Source of the DNA: an uncultured Eubacteriales bacterium
GTDB taxonomy: Bacteria > Bacillota > Clostridia > Oscillospirales > Butyricicoccaceae
Direction of reading: 5' to 3'
Length of the DNA stretch: 7,956 bases
Assembly (NCBI GenBank): GCA_910585875.1
Contig: CAJUIK010000078.1
Coordinates: 1-7,956 of the forward strand
Below the pieces are notes generated by a model, which made no database searches, was not told the DNA's origin, and saw nothing but the letters and a program-made list of their open reading frames with translations. Within the stretch, counting starts at the first letter, position 1. Every line of letters begins with the position of its first letter. Both the position numbers and the translations under genes were made by a program. Positions 1 to 5,288 of this stretch are shown here, in pieces.

Positions 1-414
1 ATGTTTGACGGTACTTATCAAAATGGACGCAACTCCAATCTCCAAGGCAGCCCCAACTCCCAAGCGGCGCAAGCCCCGATGGGCGGTTTGCAAATGGGGC
101 CGGAAATCCCTATGGAAGAGGTGCTGGACCCCCAGAGCAACGAAGACGTTGTGCGGGGTTCCCTCCAGCAGGATCTGGCCAACAACTTAGGATATTATGT
201 GGAAATTGATTTTCTCATCGGCGCCTCCAACATCGTCACCCAACGGGGCATCCTTTATTCCGTCGGCGTCAATTATGTGACGCTGTATCACGACACAGAA
301 GATCGCTATGTGGTCTGCGATTTGTACTCCATTAAATTCGTCACCTTTTATAACTCCCGCGTCACCCCTCGGAGCCAGCAAAGCATGGGCAGCGCCATGA
401 CCAGAAGAATGTAA
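1..414 (+). CDS. GerQ-like small spore-coat-type protein (tentative)
   Basis: The reading frame encodes 137 residues and opens with ATG at the first base of the window. An earlier start, and its promoter and ribosome binding site, cannot be judged. Residues 1-50 are low-complexity, rich in Gln, Asn, Gly, Pro and Met. Residues 55-120 form a compact, probably beta-rich domain: a GYYVEIDFLIG strand, then RGILYSVGVNYVTLY, then a D-rich turn, VVCDLYSIKFVTFY, and a basic tail. This layout, with RG-L--VG followed by a hydrophobic strand and a final IxFVTF, resembles the C-terminal domain of Bacillus GerQ, a coat protein needed for germination through the cortex-lytic enzyme CwlJ. In B. subtilis, GerQ is crosslinked by transglutaminase through N-terminal lysines. 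Here the N-terminal segment has no lysine and I find only one in the whole protein, so such crosslinking is unlikely. The gene converges on tuf and shares no operon with it. It could instead be an uncharacterised clostridial family with the same fold. Confidence 0.55.
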   Translation: MFDGTYQNGRNSNLQGSPNSQAAQAPMGGLQMGPEIPMEEVLDPQSNEDVVRGSLQQDLANNLGYYVEIDFLIGASNIVTQRGILYSVGVNYVTLYHDTEDRYVVCDLYSIKFVTFYNSRVTPRSQQSMGSAMTRRM

Positions 415-430
415 CCAGGCATGCGCCTGG
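415..430 (+). other. Short hairpin directly after the GerQ-like stop codon
   Basis: CCAGGC and GCCTGG form a 6-bp stem around an ATGC loop, starting at the base after the TAA stop. No T-run follows on the plus strand, so it does not qualify as an intrinsic terminator. A second GC-rich inverted repeat (GGCCTC at 464-469, GAGGCC at 484-489) also lacks a T-run. The end of the plus-strand transcript is therefore not obvious in the 415-531 stretch, which holds no gene I can support. Confidence 0.4.
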
Positions 431-531
431 AGGCAAACTCCGTGTCGGCGCGGCGTGTTAGGCGGCCTCAGAGCCCGGGGCCGGAGGCCAAACTGGCGCT
501 TCAACCGGACACACGCAATTCCCGACGCAGC

Positions 532-563
532 AAAAAGCGCGGCGGATAAAAATCCGCCGCGCT
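532..563 (-). terminator. Intrinsic terminator of tuf and the str operon
   Basis: On the minus strand, 16 bases after the tuf stop codon, GCGCGGCGGAT pairs perfectly with ATCCGCCGCGC around a TTTT loop. The arms are 552-562 and 537-547 in plus coordinates, and an extra A-T pair can close the base. A run of five T follows at 536-532. This is a textbook rho-independent terminator. The plus strand has no T-run after the stem, so it should act in one direction only. Confidence 0.93.
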
Positions 564-579
564 GGGAAAGAACAAAGAA

Positions 580-1782
580 TTATTCGTTGACCTTGGTAAC
601 AACGCCAGAACCGACTGTTCTGCCGCCCTCGCGGATAGCAAAACGCAGGCCCTCTTCGATAGCGATGGGGGTGATCAGCTCAACGTCCATCTCGACGTTA
701 TCGCCGGGCATGCACATCTCAATGCCTTCGGGCAATGTGATGACGCCGGTGACGTCGGTTGTACGGAAATAGAACTGAGGACGATAGTTATCAAAGAAGG
801 GGGTATGACGGCCGCCTTCGTCCTTAGTCAGGACGTAAACCTGGCCATGGAACTTTGTGTGGGGCTTGATGGAACCGGGCTTAGCCAGAACCTGGCCGCG
901 CTCCACGTCGGTTTTGTTGATGCCGCGCAGCAGGCAACCGATGTTGTCGCCAGCCTCAGCAAAGTCCAGCAGCTTGCGGAACATCTCGATACCGGTGACG
1001 ACAGTCTTCCGAGGAGCGTCCATCAGGCCGACGATCTCCACTTCTTCGCTCATCTTCAGTACGCCGCGCTCCACACGACCGGTGGCGACAGTGCCGCGGC
1101 CTGTGATGGTGAACACGTCTTCCACAGGCATCAGGAAGGGCAGGTCGGCCTTACGGTCGGGAGTGGGGATATAGCTGTCCACAGCGTCCATCAGCTCTTT
1201 GATGCACTTGTACTCTTCGCTTTCAGGATCGTTGGAGGAGCACTCCAGCGCCTGCAGGGCGGAACCGCAAATGATGGGCACGTCGTCGCCGGGGAATTCA
1301 TATGTGCTCAGCAGCTCGCGGACTTCCATCTCAACCAGCTCCAGCAGCTCGGAATCGTCCACCTGGTCGGCCTTGTTCAGGAACACCACGATAGCGGGCA
1401 CGCCCACCTGGCGGGCCAGCAGGATGTGTTCGCGGGTCTGAGCCATGGGGCCGTCAGAAGCAGCGATAACCAGGATAGCGCCGTCCATCTGAGCCGCGCC
1501 GGTGATCATGTTCTTGATATAGTCGGCATGACCCGGGCAGTCCACATGAGCATAGTGGCGGGCATCCGTCTCATACTCAACGTGAGCTGTATTGATGGTG
1601 ATGCCGCGCTCTCTCTCTTCGGGAGCCTTGTCGATCATATCATAGGCTTCAAACTGAGCCTGGCCCTTCAGGGACAGGTACTTTGTGATAGCGGCGGTTG
1701 TTGTGGTCTTGCCATGGTCAACGTGGCCGATGGTGCCAATGTTGACATGGGGCTTCGTTCTTTCAAATTTTGCCTTGGCCAT
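580..1782 (-). CDS. tuf: Translation elongation factor Tu
   Basis: This 400-residue protein is EF-Tu, the GTPase that delivers aminoacyl-tRNA to the ribosomal A site in the cytoplasm. The GTP-binding motifs are all present: P-loop GHVDHGKT at 19-26, switch I GITI at 60-63, DCPGH at 81-85, NKAD at 136-139 (many EF-Tu have NKCD) and GSAL at 173-176. Domains 2 and 3 follow from about residue 210, with the GRGTVATGRVERG stretch and the C-terminal GGRTVGSGVVTKV. The stretch near residues 178-192 (ECSSNDPESEEYKC) lengthens the end of the G domain compared with E. coli EF-Tu. The ATG has an AAGGAGGA ribosome binding site at 1791-1798, 8 bases upstream. It is the last gene of the str operon, 121 bases after fusA, and is closed by a strong terminator. 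A possible promoter of its own lies in that gap. Whether the genome holds a second tuf copy cannot be seen. Confidence 0.99.
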   Translation of the reverse strand: MAKAKFERTKPHVNIGTIGHVDHGKTTTTAAITKYLSLKGQAQFEAYDMIDKAPEERERGITINTAHVEYETDARHYAHVDCPGHADYIKNMITGAAQMDGAILVIAASDGPMAQTREHILLARQVGVPAIVVFLNKADQVDDSELLELVEMEVRELLSTYEFPGDDVPIICGSALQALECSSNDPESEEYKCIKELMDAVDSYIPTPDRKADLPFLMPVEDVFTITGRGTVATGRVERGVLKMSEEVEIVGLMDAPRKTVVTGIEMFRKLLDFAEAGDNIGCLLRGINKTDVERGQVLAKPGSIKPHTKFHGQVYVLTKDEGGRHTPFFDNYRPQFYFRTTDVTGVITLPEGIEMCMPGDNVEMDVELITPIAIEEGLRFAIREGGRTVGSGVVTKVNE

Positions 1783-1830
1783 TTTAACTCTCCTCCTTAA
1801 AGGTGCTTGTCTTCAAAAATAGTTGGCGTC

Positions 1831-1846
1831 GCAGGGATCGTCCTGC
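1831..1846 (-). other. Short GCAGG hairpin upstream of tuf
   Basis: GCAGG at 1831-1835 and CCTGC at 1842-1846 form a 5-bp stem with a 6-base loop. Its outer bases 1844-1846 are shared with the long hairpin at 1844-1883, so the two cannot both be fully formed. In transcription order a TATTTTTG stretch follows about 8 bases later, too far away for a standard terminator. Confidence 0.35.
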
Positions 1847-1883
1847 AATAAGCCCATTTTATCGTAAAATGGGCCTTATTGCA
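1844..1883 (-). promoter_or_regulatory. 18-bp hairpin between fusA and tuf
   Basis: The left arm (1844-1861) and right arm (1865-1883) are reverse complements over 18 bp, broken only by one extra C near 1874-1875. The loop is TCG. In the transcript this gives 8 bp (TGCAATAA/TTATTGCA), a bulged G and 10 bp (GCCCATTTTA/TAAAATGGGC). No T-run follows on either strand, so it is not a standard terminator. It could be an RNA processing or stability element that separates tuf mRNA from the upstream message. It could also be a DNA operator, since the arms contain promoter-like boxes. Confidence 0.75.
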
Positions 1884-1884
1884 A
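1856..1884 (-). promoter_or_regulatory. Possible sigma-A promoter for tuf
   Basis: On the minus strand, TTGCAA (1884-1879, 4 of 6 matches to the -35 consensus) is followed after exactly 17 bases by TAAAAT (1861-1856, 5 of 6 matches to the -10 consensus). Transcription would start near 1849, giving a leader of about 67 bases before tuf. Both boxes lie in the arms of the 18-bp inverted repeat, so part of the match may come from the palindrome. An extra tuf promoter would fit the usual excess of EF-Tu over EF-G. Confidence 0.4.
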
Positions 1885-1903
1885 GAGAGAAACGGCAATT
1901 TAC

Positions 1904-3973
1904 TTATTTGCCGGAGATGATTTTTTCCTGAATGCTCTTGGGCACTTCAGTATAGTGGCTGGGCTCCATGGTATACTGGCCTCTGCCCTGGGTGCGGGAG
2001 CGCAGATCTGTGGCGTAGCCGAACATTTCGCTCAGCGGCACAAAGGCGTCGATCTGCTGAGCGCCGCTGCGGGCTTCCATTCCCTGGATCTGGCCGCGCC
2101 GGGAGTTCAGGTCGCCGATGACGTCGCCCATATAATCCTCAGGCACGATGACGGAAACCTTCATAATCGGCTCCATCAGCACAGGATCCGCCTTCTTCAT
2201 CGCCTCTTTGAAAGCCATGGAGGCGGCGATCTTAAAGGCCATTTCCGAGGAGTCCACTTCGTGATAAGAGCCGTCGTACAGGGTGACTTTGACGTCTACC
2301 ACATTGTAGCCAGCCAACACGCCGTTCTGCATGGCGCCTTGAATACCCTGGTCGATAGGCCCGATATATTCCTTGGGAATCGCGCCGCCCACCACTTTGT
2401 TGATGAACTCGTAACCCTTGCCGGATTCGTTGGGCTCCAGAATGATCTTAACGTGACCATACTGGCCTTTACCGCCGGACTGACGGGCATACTTCATATC
2501 CACATTGGCGTCCTTGCGCACAGTCTCCTTATAGGCAACTTGCGGGGAGCCCACGTTAGCTTCCACCTTGAATTCGCGGAGCAGACGATCCACGATAATT
2601 TCCAGGTGCAGTTCGCCCATGCCGGCGATGATGGTCTGCCCTGTCTCTTCATCGGTATAGGTCTTGAAGGTGGGGTCTTCCTCGGCCAGCTTCATCAGGG
2701 CGATGCCCATCTTTTCCTGGCCGGCTTTGGTCTTGGGCTCGATGGCCACCCGGATAACCGGTTCGGGGAAGTCCATAGATTCCAGGATAACCGGGTGTTT
2801 CTCATCGCACAGCGTGTCGCCGGTGGTGGAGTTCTTCAGGCCGATGACGGCGGCGATATCGCCGGAGTACACCGTCTCGATATCCTCCCGGTGGTTGGCG
2901 TGCATTTGTAGAATACGTCCTACCCGCTCCTTCTGCCGCTTGGTGCTGTTGAGCACGGAGGTGCCGGCGTTCAATATGCCGGAATAGACCCGGACAAAAG
3001 CCAAGCGGCCCACATAGGGGTCGGTGGCGATCTTAAAGGCCAGAGCGGAGAAAGGGCCGTCGTCGTCGGCATGGCGCTCTTCTTCCTCGTCGGTGTCAGG
3101 ATTGACGCCCTTGATGGCCGGAATATCTGTCGGCGCGGGCATATAATCCACAATGGCGTCCAGCAGCTTCTGTACGCCCTTATTGCGATAAGAGGTGCCG
3201 CAGGTGACGGGGATGATCTTAACGTCCAGCACAGCTTTGCGCAGCGCGGATTTGATGTCGTCGACGGCGATTTCCTGGCCTTCCAGATAGGCTTCCATAA
3301 TCGCGTCGTCATACTCTGAGATGGACTCGATCATATGAGCGTGATATTCGGCGGCCTTTTCCTTCATATCCTCGGGAATCTCTTCGCAGCGGATATCCTT
3401 GCCCAAGTCGTCATAGTAGACATAGGCTTTCATCTCCACCAGGTCGACGATGCCGGTGAAGTTATCTTCCGCCCCGATGGGCAGCTGAATGGGCACCGGA
3501 TTACACTTCAAGCGGTCTTTCATCATGTCGACGGCATGATAGAAATTGGCGCCCACGGCGTCCATCTTATTGACATAAACCATGCGGGGCACATGGTACT
3601 TGTCGGCCTGATGCCAAACAGTCTCCGACTGCGGCTCCACGCCCCCCTTAGCGCACAGAACTGTGACGCTGCCGTCCAGCACACGCAGGGAACGCTCCAC
3701 TTCCACAGTGAAGTCCACGTGGCCCGGCGTGTCAATGATGTTGATTCTATGACCGTTCCACACGCAAGTGGTGGCGGCGGAGGTGATGGTAATGCCTCTC
3801 TCCTGCTCCTGGGCCATCCAGTCCATGGTGGCGGTGCCGTCATGCGTTTCGCCAATCTTGTGATTGACGCCTGTATAATACAGGATTCTCTCGGTGGTGG
3901 TGGTCTTGCCGGCATCGATGTGCGCCATGATGCCGATATTACGGGTTAATTCCAGCGAATACTGCCTTGGCAT
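1904..3973 (-). CDS. fusA: Translation elongation factor G
   Basis: This 689-residue protein is EF-G, the ribosomal GTPase that drives tRNA-mRNA translocation and, with RRF, recycles ribosomes. Its length is close to the roughly 690 residues of Bacillus EF-G. The G domain carries AHIDAGKT at 17-24, RGITITSAAT from 59, DTPGH at 81-85 and NKMD at 135-138. Domain 2 begins near residue 290 (GPFSALAFKIATDPYVGRLAFVRVYSG). Later conserved blocks include GMGELHLEIIVDRL in domain 3, ARQSGGKGQYGHVKI in domain 4, and GDLNSRRGQIQGME with a FVPLSEMFGYATDLRS-type block in domain 5. These features match housekeeping EF-G rather than a Tet(M)/Tet(O)-type protection protein, which fits its position between rpsG and tuf. 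The ATG has an AAAGGAG site at 3981-3987, 7 bases upstream. The gap after rpsG is only 36 bases, so cotranscription is expected. Confidence 0.99.
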   Translation of the reverse strand: MPRQYSLELTRNIGIMAHIDAGKTTTTERILYYTGVNHKIGETHDGTATMDWMAQEQERGITITSAATTCVWNGHRINIIDTPGHVDFTVEVERSLRVLDGSVTVLCAKGGVEPQSETVWHQADKYHVPRMVYVNKMDAVGANFYHAVDMMKDRLKCNPVPIQLPIGAEDNFTGIVDLVEMKAYVYYDDLGKDIRCEEIPEDMKEKAAEYHAHMIESISEYDDAIMEAYLEGQEIAVDDIKSALRKAVLDVKIIPVTCGTSYRNKGVQKLLDAIVDYMPAPTDIPAIKGVNPDTDEEEERHADDDGPFSALAFKIATDPYVGRLAFVRVYSGILNAGTSVLNSTKRQKERVGRILQMHANHREDIETVYSGDIAAVIGLKNSTTGDTLCDEKHPVILESMDFPEPVIRVAIEPKTKAGQEKMGIALMKLAEEDPTFKTYTDEETGQTIIAGMGELHLEIIVDRLLREFKVEANVGSPQVAYKETVRKDANVDMKYARQSGGKGQYGHVKIILEPNESGKGYEFINKVVGGAIPKEYIGPIDQGIQGAMQNGVLAGYNVVDVKVTLYDGSYHEVDSSEMAFKIAASMAFKEAMKKADPVLMEPIMKVSVIVPEDYMGDVIGDLNSRRGQIQGMEARSGAQQIDAFVPLSEMFGYATDLRSRTQGRGQYTMEPSHYTEVPKSIQEKIISGK

Positions 3974-4009
3974 CTGTGGTCTCCTTTCAACAAACGGTTT
4001 GGCAAAGGC

Positions 4010-4480
4010 TTACCATCTGAAATGGGCGAACGCCTTGTTGGCCTCGGCCATCTTGTGGGTGTCTTCGCGCTTTTTAACCGCTCCGCCTGTGCCGTTGATC
4101 GCGTCCATAATCTCGCCGGCCAGGCGCTCTCTCATGGTTTTTTCGCCGCGGTTGCGGGAATAAAGGGTGATCCATCTCAGGCCAAGGGTCTGCCTTCTTT
4201 CGGGGCGCACTTCCATGGGCACCTGATAGGTGGCGCCGCCCACGCGGCGGGCCTTGATCTCCAGGGCGGGCATGATGTTTTCCATGGCCTCGCTGAACGC
4301 TTCTACCGGGTCTTTTCCGGTCTTTTCCTTTACAATCTCGAAAGCGTCGTATACGATCTTCTGGGCCACGCCCTTTTTGCCGTCATACATGATGTTGTTG
4401 ATCAGCTTGGTCACGAGTTTCGAGTTGTAAAGCGGGTCCGGAAGAACGTCCCTCTTGGGAACAAATCCTCTTCTGGGCAC
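4010..4480 (-). CDS. rpsG: 30S ribosomal protein S7
   Basis: The product is ribosomal protein S7, which nucleates assembly of the 30S head by binding the 3' domain of 16S rRNA and contacts E-site tRNA. The sequence PRRGFVPKRDVLPDPLYNSK at the start and the RPERRQTLGLRWI and EANKAFAHFRW blocks are typical of the family. I place the start at the GTG at 4478-4480, giving 156 residues, the family's usual length. A longer frame can be opened at another GTG (4496-4498), but that would translate the AAGGAGG ribosome binding site at 4489-4495 as protein and add six residues not seen in S7. The site is 8 bases from the chosen GTG, an ideal distance. In E. coli, S7 represses the str operon by binding the rpsL-rpsG spacer. 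The 193-base structured spacer here could serve the same purpose, though it is not shown to be homologous. Confidence 0.97.
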   Translation of the reverse strand: MPRRGFVPKRDVLPDPLYNSKLVTKLINNIMYDGKKGVAQKIVYDAFEIVKEKTGKDPVEAFSEAMENIMPALEIKARRVGGATYQVPMEVRPERRQTLGLRWITLYSRNRGEKTMRERLAGEIMDAINGTGGAVKKREDTHKMAEANKAFAHFRW

Positions 4481-4488
4481 TTTGCTTC

Positions 4489-4495
4489 CCTCCTT
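4489..4495 (-). promoter_or_regulatory. Ribosome binding site that fixes the rpsG GTG start
   Basis: The minus strand reads AAGGAGG, a full anti-16S match, 8 bases before the GTG at 4480-4478. It decides the start codon, because the upstream in-frame GTG overlaps this site and has no good Shine-Dalgarno of its own. Confidence 0.9.
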
Positions 4496-4518
4496 CACAG
4501 AATGATTTCATCGGTACT

Positions 4519-4538
4519 CAAGGGCTGAACCGCCCTTG
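4519..4538 (-). promoter_or_regulatory. Hairpin upstream of rpsG, loop complementary to the rpsL leader hairpin loop
   Basis: CAAGGGC (4519-4525) and GCCCTTG (4532-4538) form a perfect 7-bp stem. In the transcript the loop reads GGTTCA. It lies 23 bases before the rpsG ribosome binding site, and no T-run follows it. The transcript stretch GGTTCAGCC, loop plus first stem bases, is the exact reverse complement of GGCTGAACC in the leader hairpin at 5135-5167. Confidence 0.7.
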
Positions 4539-4612
4539 TCGCGCGCCCTGCCGGGGACCCGATAGCTTACGTTTCATAAACGCCGTCTGACAAAACGCCG
4601 GACAGCCGCGAA

Positions 4613-4627
4613 CAATAATCTATAAGG
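4613..4627 (-). repeat. 15-nt inverted repeat, copy downstream of rpsL
   Basis: In the transcript this reads CCTTATAGATTATTG and lies 46 bases after the rpsL stop codon. It is the perfect reverse complement of 5109-5123, which includes four bases of the rpsL ribosome binding site. The match stops at both ends. It could pair with the rpsL start region over a distance of about 500 nt. Confidence 0.8.
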
Positions 4628-4636
4628 TTAAGCCTG

Positions 4637-4656
4637 GCAAAGCTCACACGCTTTGC
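4637..4656 (-). promoter_or_regulatory. Hairpin shortly after rpsL
   Basis: GCAAAGC (4637-4643) and GCTTTGC (4650-4656) form a perfect 7-bp stem with a 6-base loop, 17 bases after the rpsL stop codon. The following bases (CAGGCTTAACC in the transcript) are not a T-run, so termination is unlikely. It may protect the rpsL 3' end or belong to the regulatory fold of the rpsL-rpsG spacer. Confidence 0.6.
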
Positions 4657-4673
4657 AAATACTTGCGGTTTTC

Positions 4674-5099
4674 TTACTTCTTGGCGCCGGGCTTGGGCCG
4701 CTTGGCGCCGTACTTGGAACGGCTCTGCATCCGTCCGTTGACGCCCTGGGTGTCCAGAGAGCCGCGGATGACGTGATACCGCACGCCGGGCAGATCCTTC
4801 ACGCGGCCGCCTCTGACCATAACCACAGAGTGTTCCTGCAGGTTGTGGCCCACGCCGGGGATATACCCCCAGACCTCCATCCCGTTTGTCAGTCTGACAC
4901 GGGCTACCTTGCGCAGGGCAGAGTTAGGCTTCTTAGGGGTCATGGTCTTCACAGTCGTGCAGACGCCTCTCTTTTGGGGAGAGGACTGGTCTGTCGTCAC
5001 CATCTTTTTGGAGTTGTACCCCTTCTGCAGCGCGGGGGAGTTGGATTTGTAACTCGCCACTTCCCTGCCTTTGCGAACCAGCTGATTGAATGTGGGCAT
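4674..5099 (-). CDS. rpsL: 30S ribosomal protein S12
   Basis: The 141-residue product is ribosomal protein S12, which sits at the decoding centre and takes part in codon-anticodon proofreading. The length fits the longer Firmicute form (about 138 in B. subtilis, 124 in E. coli); the extra residues fall near 25-38 and at the Lys-rich C-terminus. The blocks PQKRGVCTTVKTMTPKKPNS, NGMEVWGYIPGVGHNLQEHS and GGRVKDLPGVRYH are conserved. Lys56 and Lys101, equivalent to E. coli Lys43 and Lys88 where streptomycin-resistance mutations arise, are unchanged, as is Asp102, the site methylthiolated by RimO in E. coli. The ATG has an AAGGAGG site at 5106-5112, 6 bases upstream. It is the first gene after rpoC. 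The gene has its own promoter and a structured leader, and its ribosome binding site overlaps one copy of a 15-nt inverted repeat. Confidence 0.99.
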   Translation of the reverse strand: MPTFNQLVRKGREVASYKSNSPALQKGYNSKKMVTTDQSSPQKRGVCTTVKTMTPKKPNSALRKVARVRLTNGMEVWGYIPGVGHNLQEHSVVMVRGGRVKDLPGVRYHVIRGSLDTQGVNGRMQSRSKYGAKRPKPGAKK

Positions 5100-5108
5100 A
5101 GCGCACCT

Positions 5109-5123
5109 CCTTATAGATTATTG
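5109..5123 (-). repeat. 15-nt inverted repeat, copy at the rpsL ribosome binding site
   Basis: In the transcript this reads CAATAATCTATAAGG. Its last four bases are the first four of the AAGGAGG ribosome binding site (5112-5106) of rpsL. The exact reverse complement lies at 4613-4627, beyond the rpsL stop codon. Pairing of the two would cover part of the ribosome binding site. Confidence 0.8.
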
Positions 5124-5134
5124 CTTTTATCAAA

Positions 5135-5167
5135 CCCATTCCGCAGGGGTTCAGCCTGCGGAATGGG
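5135..5167 (-). promoter_or_regulatory. 13-bp hairpin in the rpsL leader (possible attenuator)
   Basis: In the transcript CCCATTCCGCAGG pairs perfectly with CCTGCGGAATGGG (arms 5155-5167 and 5135-5147) around the loop CTGAACC. Only three T, then GATAAAAG, follow, which is weak for a terminator. It lies 22 bases before the rpsL ribosome binding site. It could be a leaky terminator or attenuator, an RNA processing site, or a protein-binding hairpin. Its loop is complementary to the loop of the hairpin at 4519-4538. Confidence 0.75.
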
Positions 5168-5181
5168 GAAAAGCCGAAACA

Positions 5182-5256
5182 AAACTGCCTCTCCGGGGCA
5201 AAGCCGCCGGGAAACAGGGAGAACGGGGCGGACGCCCCTGGATTCTCACGCAGTTT
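5182..5256 (-). promoter_or_regulatory. Predicted branched leader structure upstream of rpsL
   Basis: In the transcript AAACTGC (5256-5250) can pair with GCAGTTT (5188-5182), enclosing two smaller hairpins. One is GGGGC/GCCCC (5238-5234 with 5229-5225) with a 4-base loop. The other uses CCGG/CCGG and GGC/GCC within 5193-5210 around a TTT loop. The closing arm runs into TTTTGTTT. If transcription starts near 5254, the first bases of the closing stem are lost and about 5 bp remain. The fold was judged by eye, and no known leader family is recognised. Confidence 0.45.
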
Positions 5257-5259
5257 ATT

Positions 5260-5288
5260 ATTATAACCGATGTTTGCGGATTAGTCAA
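5260..5288 (-). promoter_or_regulatory. Sigma-A promoter for the str operon at the rpoC stop codon
   Basis: On the minus strand TTGACT (5288-5283, 5 of 6 matches to the -35 consensus) is followed after exactly 17 bases by TATAAT (5265-5260, perfect -10 box). The -35 box overlaps the last codons and the stop of rpoC. Transcription should start near 5253-5254, giving a leader of about 155 bases before rpsL. The promoter would let the str genes be expressed independently of rpoBC, while read-through from rpoC remains possible because no clear terminator intervenes. Confidence 0.8.

Noticed and set aside
464..489. GGCCTC/GAGGCC inverted repeat as a terminator for the plus-strand gene
   Set aside because: The stem is short around a GC-rich loop and no T-run follows on either strand.
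805..1800. A 331-residue plus-strand open frame opposite tuf
   Set aside because: It lies fully antisense to a certain EF-Tu gene, has no ribosome binding site of note, and its composition is what biased codons give on the opposite strand.
1955..2911. A 318-residue plus-strand open frame opposite fusA, with a 204-residue one at 3335-3949
   Set aside because: Both are antisense shadows of the conserved EF-G gene; their His- and Val-rich translations match no family I recognise.
1904..3973. A ribosomal protection (tetracycline resistance) protein instead of EF-G
   Set aside because: The length, the AHIDAGKT and DTPGH contexts, the conserved domain 4 and 5 blocks, and the position between rpsG and tuf all fit housekeeping EF-G.
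4605..4660. A promoter for rpsG using the TATAGATTAT stretch as a -10 box
   Set aside because: No acceptable -35 box lies 16-18 bases upstream; GTGAGC at 17 bases matches only half of the consensus. The inverted repeat explains this sequence better.
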